Below, in pieces: positions 1-6,688 of a stretch of DNA of 9,193 nucleotides; position 1 is the stretch's first letter; each line of letters begins with the position of its first letter. Where the stretch lies: contig QQUK01000299.1 in assembly GCA_008501655.1 (NCBI GenBank), positions 1-9,193 on the forward strand, written 5' to 3'. The notes under the pieces were generated by a model that saw nothing but the letters and a program-made list of their open reading frames with translations, was not told where the DNA came from and searched no databases. Both the position numbers and the translations under genes were made by a program. The stretch is from Calditrichota bacterium (GTDB lineage Bacteria; Zixibacteria; MSB-5A5; GN15; FEB-12).

Positions 1-1235
1 TAACAGCCAAGCGGTGCCGGACCTGCCGGTGAACCGAACATGTAATCGACCAGATAAACCATGTCAGCGATATCAATTCCTAAACTTGCATCAACATCAG
101 CTTCCTCGATACAAGGTGGTTGGGGGCCTGCCGGAGTTCCGAACATATAATCGACAAGAAAAACTAAATCGGATATATCTATCATCTGAGCACCATCGTT
201 ATTGACGTTACCGCGAATAAATATACAGCAGTTTTCGCAGGCGTCTCCGACCATGTCAGTATCGCTATCAGCCTGTGACGGGTTAAATATTCCGGGGCAA
301 TTATCGACGGATTCACACACACCGTCACCATCTAAATCGTTGAGATGGTCAGTCGGGCATACGTCGCAAACATCTCCGTCGCCATCACCATCCGTATCTG
401 TTTGCGCAGGGTTGGAATCAGATGGGCAGTTGTCACAAAGATCACCTACTGCATCACCATCAGCATCAGCTTGAATCGGATTTGCAACCGACGGGCAGTT
501 ATCAAGTGAATCTACGATTCCATCTCCGTCTGTATCAACTACGCAGTTTGGAGAGACTGTTTCACCTTCTACCCAAAACCAAGGGTAGCCTGGAAGTGGT
601 GACCAGAAATCATACCATTCATACCAGCCTTCGAGTGAGTCGACGTTTACATCAAAATAAAACCAGTTGTCACAGGAGTCAGGTGCTGAAGTAGTGTCAA
701 AGAGAAGTGAAGGCATTGAGAGAACAGTTGTATCGGGGTCGGTGAACTCTATTCCAATATAAAATGGGCCGTCAACACAGAATGCACTGTCAAAAAATAC
801 AGTACCTATATTCGGAATGGCAAAGTCGGCTGTATCACATAAGACCGATTGTCTGTATAACTCTGTTCCGGGGGCGGAGCAGTTAACCCCATCTGTATTA
901 GGGGCAAATACGACGACATCGACCGGAACCGGCCAGTTATTGCCTGTTAGCGGGATAAACGAAAAAGAGAGAGCATCAATTTCAAAAGGATACGTTGGCG
1001 AACCGCAATCAGTCGGGTCATAATACGTAACAAATCTGTCATGAGGGGCAATTCCGGAAGCATAGCCGGTAGCGACAGGAACATGCTTCTGAAGGGTGCA
1101 GCCAGCCGATGCGTTTTGTTGTGTAGCTTTTAATTCGATATTATCTGAAGTAATGATAGTAGGCTGTTCAGTCCGATTGTTCGCGTGGATAGTTGTGGAA
1201 CATAAAATGACTAAAGCGACGAGAAGTTTTTTCAT
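1..1235 (-). CDS. Secreted protein with thrombospondin type-3-like repeats and a dockerin-like C-terminal module (3' end at window edge)
   Basis: The minus-strand frame is open from ATG at 1235 to the window edge, 411 codons plus the bases TA, so the stop probably lies one base outside. Residues 1-18 form a signal peptide ending in IHA. Residues 19-231 are a cysteine-containing domain that I cannot assign; it ends in an aromatic segment (DNWFY, WYEWYDFW, PGYPWFW). Residues 232-336 hold five thrombospondin type-3-like units, such as DTDGDG followed by a DNCP motif; in that family the aspartates bind calcium and the cysteines form disulfides. Residues 336-411 are a duplicated dockerin-like module (DISDLVFLVDYMF, then DIADMVYLVDYMF) with cysteines 336, 337, 375 and 411. 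It is closely similar to the tail of the 921-residue protein encoded at 2693-5458. The product is probably exported to the surface or medium; its ligand is unknown. It lies 53 bases downstream of the symporter gene with no terminator between them, so co-transcription is possible. The repeat-coding part looks richer in G+C than the rest of the window. Confidence 0.9.
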   Translation of the reverse strand, partial: MKKLLVALVILCSTTIHANNRTEQPTIITSDNIELKATQQNASAGCTLQKHVPVATGYASGIAPHDRFVTYYDPTDCGSPTYPFEIDALSFSFIPLTGNNWPVPVDVVVFAPNTDGVNCSAPGTELYRQSVLCDTADFAIPNIGTVFFDSAFCVDGPFYIGIEFTDPDTTVLSMPSLLFDTTSAPDSCDNWFYFDVNVDSLEGWYEWYDFWSPLPGYPWFWVEGETVSPNCVVDTDGDGIVDSLDNCPSVANPIQADADGDAVGDLCDNCPSDSNPAQTDTDGDGDGDVCDVCPTDHLNDLDGDGVCESVDNCPGIFNPSQADSDTDMVGDACENCCIFIRGNVNNDGAQMIDISDLVFLVDYMFGTPAGPQPPCIEEADVDASLGIDIADMVYLVDYMFGSPAGPAPLGC

Positions 1236-1240
1236 GATAT

Positions 1241-1247
1241 CCTCTTT
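1241..1247 (-). promoter_or_regulatory. Ribosome binding site of the TSP3/dockerin-like gene
   Basis: Read on the minus strand, AAAGAGG stands five bases before the ATG at 1235. It fixes that start, which is also the one that gives a signal peptide beginning MKKLLVAL. Confidence 0.7.
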
Positions 1248-1288
1248 AGTTATAAATAGTATGTAGTATATACGTAATTTTGGTAAAA

Positions 1289-2509
1289 CTATTTGGTAGT
1301 AAATTCTTTAGTATTTTCTATAACGGCTGCGCCGATTGAGTCACCCCAGACATTGACTGTCGTGCGGCAACGGTCCAAAAACCAGTCGATAGCCCAAATA
1401 AGTCCGATACCCTCAAGCGGTAATCCGACAGCAGTAAGGACAAAAACCATGGTAACTGTTCCGGCATGGGGAATTCCTGCGGCACCGATTGATGCAAGGG
1501 TGGCGGTCAGGAAGATAATCATTTGCTGTCCGATTCCAAGGTCTATACCATAAATCTGTGCGATAAAAAGAGCTGCAACTGCTTCGTAAAGTGCGGTTCC
1601 GTCCATATTGATGGTTGCACCAAGAGGAAGTACAAATGATGCAGCACGTTCATCTACATCATTTTTTTCTTCAACGCATTCCATTGTTATAGGTAGGGTT
1701 GCTGAAGATGATGCTGTTGTAAACGCTGTAGCGAGCGCATGGCCCATATTAAGAAAATATTCTACAGGCTTTTTGTTAGTGAAAAATTTAAGTATCAACG
1801 GTAAAACTATAATAGCATGGAAGAGTAATCCGATAATGACTGTTAAAGAGTATAGTGCAAGACTCGAGACAAGTTCTTCAATCGAGCTTCTGTTTTCAGC
1901 AACGATACCACCGATTAAAGCCATCACTCCGAGCGGGGCAAAGTAGATTATCCAGTTAACCAGTTTCATGATGGCAGCATTGATTCCGACAAAAAATGCG
2001 ATAACCGGTTTCCCTTTTTCGCCGATTGTTGTCAAAACAGCACCAAAAAGGAGTGAAAATACGATAAGAGGGAGTACTTTTCCATTAGCAGCTGCATCAA
2101 ATACATTTGGCGGGATTAAACCTAAGATGACATCCAGAAAAGTTTTGCTTTTACTTTCTGAAACCAACTCAGGAATATATGCGCCGAAGCTTTCTACACC
2201 ATTACCCGGTTGTATAATGTTGACTGCGATAATTCCTATTACAACTGAGAAACCGGTTGTGATAAAATAAAAAAGTATCGTTTTACCGGTTGTTCTACCC
2301 AGTTTAGTTATGTCACCAAGATTTGTCACACCGACAATCATTGATGCGACAATAAGGGGAACGACAATCATTTTTAATGCATTTAAGAATAGAGTACCGA
2401 TAAACTGAATTGAAAGAAAGAAATCACTCAGGTATAACCCACCCAGAATGCCTAATATGGCACCTGCTATCATACCGATTAATATATAATTTCCGATTTT
2501 TCTGATCAT
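1289..2509 (-). CDS. Dicarboxylate/amino acid:cation symporter (glutamate transporter family)
   Basis: This 406-residue integral membrane protein belongs to the DAACS/SLC1 family (GltP, GltPh, EAAT), trimeric elevator transporters that bring acidic amino acids or C4-dicarboxylates across the inner membrane with Na+ or H+. The length is normal for the family. Visible signatures are the hairpin-1 serine motif SSSATLP (267-273), the cation and substrate motif NMDGT in TM7 (301-305), the hairpin-2 motif ASIGAAGIP (339-347), and the TM8 motif from D375 to D390. By alignment with GltPh, D375, D379, R382, T383, N386 and D390 match D390, D394, R397, T398, N401 and D405. Arg at the R397 position argues for an acidic amino acid such as glutamate or aspartate rather than a neutral one; NMDGT with D390 argues for Na+ coupling. 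The ATG at 2509 has no clear Shine-Dalgarno sequence, but the start fits the family N-terminus. It is transcribed divergently from the 921-residue protein gene. Exact substrate and coupling ion are inferred. Confidence 0.95.
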   Translation of the reverse strand: MIRKIGNYILIGMIAGAILGILGGLYLSDFFLSIQFIGTLFLNALKMIVVPLIVASMIVGVTNLGDITKLGRTTGKTILFYFITTGFSVVIGIIAVNIIQPGNGVESFGAYIPELVSESKSKTFLDVILGLIPPNVFDAAANGKVLPLIVFSLLFGAVLTTIGEKGKPVIAFFVGINAAIMKLVNWIIYFAPLGVMALIGGIVAENRSSIEELVSSLALYSLTVIIGLLFHAIIVLPLILKFFTNKKPVEYFLNMGHALATAFTTASSSATLPITMECVEEKNDVDERAASFVLPLGATINMDGTALYEAVAALFIAQIYGIDLGIGQQMIIFLTATLASIGAAGIPHAGTVTMVFVLTAVGLPLEGIGLIWAIDWFLDRCRTTVNVWGDSIGAAVIENTKEFTTK

Positions 2510-2539
2510 ATATATAGTACTTTATTTGTAAGGTATTGT

Positions 2540-2568
2540 AATGTAACGTTCTGAACATAATAAATCAA
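2540..2568 (-). promoter_or_regulatory. Weak candidate promoter for the symporter gene
   Basis: On the minus strand, TTGATT (2563-2568) and TACATT (2540-2545) are separated by 17 bases, each matching the sigma70 consensus at four of six positions. A competing possibility is a TACTAT hexamer only four bases before the ATG, which would give a leaderless message and fit the lack of a Shine-Dalgarno sequence. I cannot choose between them. Confidence 0.25.
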
Positions 2569-2591
2569 CCAAAATCAATCATTTTAAATTA

Positions 2592-2620
2592 TTGACGTAA
2601 AATTAAATTAACATTATCTT
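2592..2620 (+). promoter_or_regulatory. Sigma70-like promoter of the FG-GAP/dockerin-like protein gene
   Basis: TTGACG (2592-2597) and TATCTT (2615-2620) are spaced by exactly 17 bases. A transcript would start near 2627 and leave a leader of about 65 bases before the ATG at 2693. The same -10 hexamer, TATCTT, appears in the promoter at 7467-7494. Confidence 0.6.
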
Positions 2621-2682
2621 AAACAGTACGAAATTATGTTTCGTCATTAATATGACAGGCGTAGTCAAAAAATAATCAGATT

Positions 2683-2689
2683 GGGAGGT
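2683..2689 (+). promoter_or_regulatory. Ribosome binding site deciding the ATG start at 2693
   Basis: GGGAGGT lies directly upstream of the ATG at 2693. An in-frame TTG at 2681 overlaps the sequence just before this site and has no Shine-Dalgarno sequence of its own, so the ATG, which opens a signal peptide starting MKKVFFVLLL, is preferred. Confidence 0.75.
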
Positions 2690-2692
2690 CTC

Positions 2693-5458
2693 ATGAAAAA
2701 AGTCTTTTTTGTATTATTGTTAACTTCTTTCCTCATACCGTCGATTTCGCATTCTCAAGACCTTGGTGTACCTGATAGTATCAAAATTGTCGGAGATACA
2801 TTGGTCGTTGGGCAATCAAGACCGCTTGCTGTCGTTATATCAAATGATCGTGAATTAGCAGCACATCAAATGGGTTTTGCATTTGATTTTTTTGATTCAG
2901 GAGCAATACAATTTGATTCGGTTGTTTTTATCGGCAGAATGGCAGACCCGAATGTTTTACCACTTAGATCAGTAAATGATGATTTGAGTTCAGCCGGACA
3001 CGATTTTATTTTAAGGTATAATGGTTTCAGGTTTCTTGGGAATTATTTACCGGTTGGGAGCGATTCGGTTAGTTTGCTTTATTTTACGGGTTTATCTGCA
3101 GGAACTGTTGAAATAGACAGTAATCATGTAGAGCCGACAATGGAATTTCATTTTCTTGATTATGAGTCAAACCTCTATGAGCCATTTTATCAGAAAAGAG
3201 AAATTATTGTCATAGAGGGTACAGCTGTCCCGTCAATAACTTTATCTGATACTTTAAAAGTCACGACAACCGGCACTCCGACTTCATTCACCGTGACGGG
3301 AACATCGTCTGAAGGATTTCCTGTAACTACATCATTTATTGAGTTAACCGGGTACGACCAAACAATGTCAAGCTCAAGTTCTCCGACGTATGATGGTAAT
3401 AATCCGGGGTCTTTTTCTTGGACACCATCAGCTTCCGATATCGGTATTTGGAAAGCAGTCTTTCAAGCTTGTGATACAGCAGAAAATTGTGTCACAAAGG
3501 AGATAGTTATAGAAGTGATTGATGATGCTTCATATTTTTTACCTTTCTCTGAATCCCGTTATGCAACCTCAATACAACCGACAGAGTTAGCTTGTGCTGA
3601 TCTTAATAATGATGGTTTTGATGAAGCTGTTGTTTGCGGATATCAAAAATTTCAGGATCCGAGAACAATCTTTTCTTATGATATTGCTCAGGATACCTTG
3701 TATGAACTTTCGACGATCAATAACAATTTTATTATCAGAGGGGTAAACTTCGGATATCTGAATACAGATGATTATTATGATATGATGTTCTTAAATTTTA
3801 ATCCGACGGAAAACTCTATTCTGACTTCATATTTGAATAACCAGGATAATACATTCACGATGGATGAAACCCAATCTGAATATGGGAATCATGCCAAAAA
3901 ACATACTCTTACTGAATTGAATAATGATCAGTATCTCGATTATGTGTCCGTCGCTCTTGACCAGGTTATCATTAACTGGGGAGACGCAACATCGTATTGG
4001 GGGTCACGCACTGATATAACCGTCGGAACTAAATTGTTGTCGTTAAATTGCGGTGATTTTAACATGGATGGTTATAATGATTTAGCTATTGGTGATGTTA
4101 GTGGATTGTACATTCTGCTGAATAATCAAAATCAGACGTTCACGCAGAGTTACTTTTATCCACTCGCTTATACGACTGAAGATATTGAAGTAACTAACCA
4201 TGGTTCAGATTTTAATAACGATAATCTGTATGACCTGTGTATTGCGGTTCCTTCAATAGGTGGTGCGAATTCTGATTTAGTTGTATTCTATGGGAATTCA
4301 AACGGAAGTTTCACATCGCAGACAGTTCGAACTGTAAAAGGTCAGATATTCTCAAATACAATCCATGATTTTAATGGTGATGGTGAGCTTGATATAGCTT
4401 TTGTAAACGGTGCTTATGATTATATTTCGATTCTTTTTGGTGATGGTGCCGGTAACTTTGATAATGAAGTTCGCTATTTTACAACAGTAGATGCCATCAG
4501 AATGATTGAAGGAACAGATTATGATCTTGATGGTGACGTTGATCTCCTGGTTGCCAATTCCTTGTATCAAACCGGTAATTTTGTCATTACCTTTGAAAAT
4601 ACACACTCACCGGTTTCATTATCCCAGACAAATATGACGTTAGAAAGTTATAATAATGCTGAAATTGAATTAGTTTCACCTTCAGATAAAATTGTCAACA
4701 GCGTTAAAAACACGATTGTCGGTTCAAACATTGATTATAAAAATATAGATAATAATCAATATATAGACAAACAGTTGAAAATGTATGTTGCTGAAGAAGG
4801 TGTTTATAATCTCCATCTTTCACCGCGGGTAGAGTTGCCAGCTAATGAGAGTTTCAGTGTAAAGTTTGAACTGAACAATCAGCAATATGCTTTTGCTGAC
4901 AATCAGACGATGAATTCGAACGGCTATGATTTTAATTTTGTTGCCGGTTCCATTGCTCCTATTATTCCTCGTCCGGGAAGTTTTATCCAAAATAAAAATC
5001 CGATTTTCTTTTGGGAAGAAACCGGTGCTGTTGATTTCCAGATATCGACTGATATTCTTTTTAACTCACTGATATTGGAAACCACTCTAAATGAAGACCA
5101 GTTCAGTTTACCATTCGAGCTTTCTGTGTCCGATACTACCCAATATTTCTGGAGAGTAAAACCAACCGGTCAGCCGGATTATACAGCAATCAATGTATTT
5201 AATCTGGTTCCGGCATCTTCCGGTACCAACTGCTGTGTAGGAATCCGGGGTAATATCGACAATGACCCATCAGATATCATCATGATAGCTGATCTGGTAT
5301 TTCTTGTTGATTTTATGTTTTCGGATGGACATTTACCGGAATGTTTTGAGGAAGCTGATCTCAATGCAGACTTAGAGCTGAATATTGGCGATATAGTATA
5401 TCTGGTTGATTACATGTTTGGAGTACCTACGGGGACAGCCCCACTTGATTGTCCATAA
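2693..5458 (+). CDS. Large secreted multidomain protein: cohesin-like, Ig-like, FG-GAP/VCBS propeller, FN3-like and dockerin-like modules
   Basis: The product has 921 residues. Residues 1-21 are a signal peptide. Residues 22-178 form a beta-rich module resembling cohesin-type domains (VGQSRPLAVVISND, then GFAFDFF and FDSVVF); this assignment is tentative. Residues 180-277 look Ig-like and include FSWTPSASDIG. Residues 290-645 contain seven FG-GAP/VCBS units whose acidic loops include ADLNNDG (302-308), GDFNMDG, HDFNGDG and YDLDGDVD (610-617), suggesting a seven-bladed, calcium-binding beta-propeller like those of integrin alpha chains. Residues 645-750 are unassigned. Residues 755-838 are FN3-like (PIFFWEE near the start, QYFWRVKP near the end). 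Residues 843-921 are the dockerin-like module with cysteines 847, 848, 884 and 920. No catalytic domain is visible, so a structural or adhesive surface role is the best inference. The gene stands alone between its own promoter and a strong terminator. It is divergent from the symporter gene, beyond which lies the other dockerin-like protein. Confidence 0.92.
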   Translation: MKKVFFVLLLTSFLIPSISHSQDLGVPDSIKIVGDTLVVGQSRPLAVVISNDRELAAHQMGFAFDFFDSGAIQFDSVVFIGRMADPNVLPLRSVNDDLSSAGHDFILRYNGFRFLGNYLPVGSDSVSLLYFTGLSAGTVEIDSNHVEPTMEFHFLDYESNLYEPFYQKREIIVIEGTAVPSITLSDTLKVTTTGTPTSFTVTGTSSEGFPVTTSFIELTGYDQTMSSSSSPTYDGNNPGSFSWTPSASDIGIWKAVFQACDTAENCVTKEIVIEVIDDASYFLPFSESRYATSIQPTELACADLNNDGFDEAVVCGYQKFQDPRTIFSYDIAQDTLYELSTINNNFIIRGVNFGYLNTDDYYDMMFLNFNPTENSILTSYLNNQDNTFTMDETQSEYGNHAKKHTLTELNNDQYLDYVSVALDQVIINWGDATSYWGSRTDITVGTKLLSLNCGDFNMDGYNDLAIGDVSGLYILLNNQNQTFTQSYFYPLAYTTEDIEVTNHGSDFNNDNLYDLCIAVPSIGGANSDLVVFYGNSNGSFTSQTVRTVKGQIFSNTIHDFNGDGELDIAFVNGAYDYISILFGDGAGNFDNEVRYFTTVDAIRMIEGTDYDLDGDVDLLVANSLYQTGNFVITFENTHSPVSLSQTNMTLESYNNAEIELVSPSDKIVNSVKNTIVGSNIDYKNIDNNQYIDKQLKMYVAEEGVYNLHLSPRVELPANESFSVKFELNNQQYAFADNQTMNSNGYDFNFVAGSIAPIIPRPGSFIQNKNPIFFWEETGAVDFQISTDILFNSLILETTLNEDQFSLPFELSVSDTTQYFWRVKPTGQPDYTAINVFNLVPASSGTNCCVGIRGNIDNDPSDIIMIADLVFLVDFMFSDGHLPECFEEADLNADLELNIGDIVYLVDYMFGVPTGTAPLDCP

Positions 5459-5479
5459 TCTTAGATTTATATATCAACA

Positions 5480-5514
5480 AGCCGGTTTATTATAGATAAA
5501 CCGGCTCTTTTTTT
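5480..5514 (+). terminator. Rho-independent terminator after the 921-residue protein gene
   Basis: A perfect 11-base-pair stem (5480-5490 with 5496-5506, G+C-rich at its base) encloses a five-base loop and is followed by CTTTTTTT. It lies 22 bases after the stop codon and closes a single-gene transcript. Confidence 0.9.
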
Positions 5515-5536
5515 GGTTTTTTTGACTAAAATCAAA

Positions 5537-5545
5537 TGGTATACT
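5537..5545 (+). promoter_or_regulatory. Candidate extended -10 promoter for the polyferredoxin gene
   Basis: TG-G-TATACT is an extended -10 element with five of six matches in the hexamer, 53 bases before the gene start. The region at the normal -35 distance is only a T-tract, which extended -10 promoters tolerate. Because the preceding gene ends in a strong terminator, a promoter is needed here. Confidence 0.4.
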
Positions 5546-5585
5546 GATCTCATTATTATATTTGATTTAAATAAATGTGGTTTGT

Positions 5586-5592
5586 AAAGGAA
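5586..5592 (+). promoter_or_regulatory. Ribosome binding site of the polyferredoxin gene
   Basis: AAAGGAA lies six bases before the ATG at 5599. The in-frame ATG at 5575 has no such site and is not used in this annotation. Confidence 0.7.
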
Positions 5593-5598
5593 TATGAC

Positions 5599-6627
5599 AT
5601 GAGCGAACAGACAATTTCAGCAAACCGGGCAAAAAAAGTTCAAAACCTGCGTTTTTACAGTCAGCTGTTTTCCGTAGTTATTAATATATGGATTGGTATT
5701 CAATTCTATCTTTTTGTCGCTTATGTGAAAAGCGGGGGAGCGGGTACCTCGATTTCACGACCGCCAGGAGTGGAAGGATGGCTCCCGATCGGTTCCCTTG
5801 TTTCGATGAGATATTATATCGAAACCGGTATTATAAATATGATTCATCCATCCGGAATGATTATTTTTGGAGTTATCATCTTGACCGCATTTTTATTTAA
5901 AAAAGGATTCTGCTCCTGGGTTTGTCCGGTAGGATTTGTTTCAGAGATGCTCGGAAATATTTCTGATAAATTGTTTAAAAGAAAAATCAAACCGCCAAAA
6001 TGGCTGGATTATCCGCTCCGTTCATTGAAATATCTGCTACTGTTCTTTTTTGTAAATATCATAATATTTTCGATGACTACTCAGGAAATTAAAAACTTTA
6101 TATATACTGATTATAACATTGTCTCTGATGTTCTCATGCTTCGTTTTTTCACAGATATAACTCCGATGGCACTTTATATAATCATCGGTCTATTTGTTTT
6201 ATCACTGGTAGTAAGAGGCTTCTGGTGCCGGTTTCTTTGTCCATATGGTGCCCTTCTCGGTTTATTAAATTTTATATCACCTACAAGAATTGTCAGAAAT
6301 GAAAAATCCTGTACAAATTGTTCATCATGCACCATGGTATGTCCTTCCTTTATTAAAGTCGAAAAAGTTAAAGAAGTTTATTCTGATGAATGTACCGGCT
6401 GTCTTGCCTGTGTTGATTCCTGTCCGATAAATAAAACTCTTGAAGTGAAGACTGTGCGAAAAAAATGGTCTGTACCTTCGATCAAATGGGCAGCTGTTCT
6501 GGTTCTATTTTTCTGGGGTTCATTGTTTGCCTTTAAATTATTCGGGCCATGGCAAAACAATGTACCGGAAAGCAAATATTTTGAGTTGATACATCAAGCT
6601 GAGTCCGGTTCAATGACTCACCCTTAA
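5599..6627 (+). CDS. NapH-like membrane polyferredoxin (4Fe-4S binding protein)
   Basis: The product is a 342-residue inner-membrane iron-sulfur protein of the NapH/NosR-C-terminal type. Hydrophobic segments lie near residues 22-43, 85-100, 143-159, 187-207 and 296-314. Two CxxxCP motifs (C105/C109 and C210/C214) sit at the ends of membrane segments, as in NapH-type proteins. Two complete ferredoxin motifs CxxCxxCxxxCP follow (C238, C241, C244, C248 and C265, C268, C271, C275), so two [4Fe-4S] clusters are expected. Proteins of this family pass electrons between the quinone pool and a periplasmic reductase or reduce a membrane-linked maturation factor. Here no reductase, NapG-like ferredoxin, cytochrome c or accessory gene is adjacent, so the partner is unknown. 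The next gene, a methyltransferase, follows after 61 bases without a terminator and is probably co-transcribed. The short C-terminal tail ending in MTHP is of unknown role. The broad family call is firm; the physiological role is not. Confidence 0.88.
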   Translation: MSEQTISANRAKKVQNLRFYSQLFSVVINIWIGIQFYLFVAYVKSGGAGTSISRPPGVEGWLPIGSLVSMRYYIETGIINMIHPSGMIIFGVIILTAFLFKKGFCSWVCPVGFVSEMLGNISDKLFKRKIKPPKWLDYPLRSLKYLLLFFFVNIIIFSMTTQEIKNFIYTDYNIVSDVLMLRFFTDITPMALYIIIGLFVLSLVVRGFWCRFLCPYGALLGLLNFISPTRIVRNEKSCTNCSSCTMVCPSFIKVEKVKEVYSDECTGCLACVDSCPINKTLEVKTVRKKWSVPSIKWAAVLVLFFWGSLFAFKLFGPWQNNVPESKYFELIHQAESGSMTHP

Positions 6628-6674
6628 TGTTAAGCTTGATTTAATTGATTTTCTCAATTATTGTTCATAAAAAG

Positions 6675-6682
6675 AAAAGGAG
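6675..6682 (+). promoter_or_regulatory. Ribosome binding site supporting a TTG start
   Basis: AAAAGGAG stands six bases before the TTG at 6689. No ATG or GTG in frame has a comparable site, and the first internal ATG, codon 19, would remove the conserved FFDIYPHEYD segment. Confidence 0.75.
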
Positions 6683-6688
6683 AATCAG

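Noticed and set aside
202..694. Open plus-strand frames opposite the TSP3-like repeats, and CRISPR-like periodicity of this stretch
   Set aside because: The periodicity comes from codons of the DxDGDG repeats on the minus strand. The repeat units differ in sequence, there are no constant spacers, and the plus-strand frames have low-complexity products and no ribosome binding sites.
1293..2270. Three plus-strand open frames across the symporter gene
   Set aside because: They are antisense to a highly conserved transporter with all family motifs; their products have no recognisable texture.
2681..2692. Upstream in-frame TTG start for the 921-residue protein
   Set aside because: The GGGAGG Shine-Dalgarno sequence lies after this TTG and serves the ATG at 2693, which opens a normal signal peptide.
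4352..4606. Minus-strand open frame inside the propeller region
   Set aside because: It is antisense to clear FG-GAP/VCBS units and its product has no convincing features or ribosome binding site.
5522..5545. TTGACT with TATACT as a paired -35/-10 promoter
   Set aside because: The spacer is only 12 bases, too short for sigma70; the TATACT is better read as an extended -10 element with TG upstream.
5575..5598. ATG at 5575 as start of the polyferredoxin
   Set aside because: No Shine-Dalgarno sequence precedes it, while AAAGGAA is correctly placed for the ATG at 5599.
6642..6660. Hairpin TAATTGA-N5-TCAATTA between the polyferredoxin and methyltransferase genes
   Set aside because: The seven-pair stem is almost entirely A-T and no T-run follows, so it is unlikely to terminate transcription.
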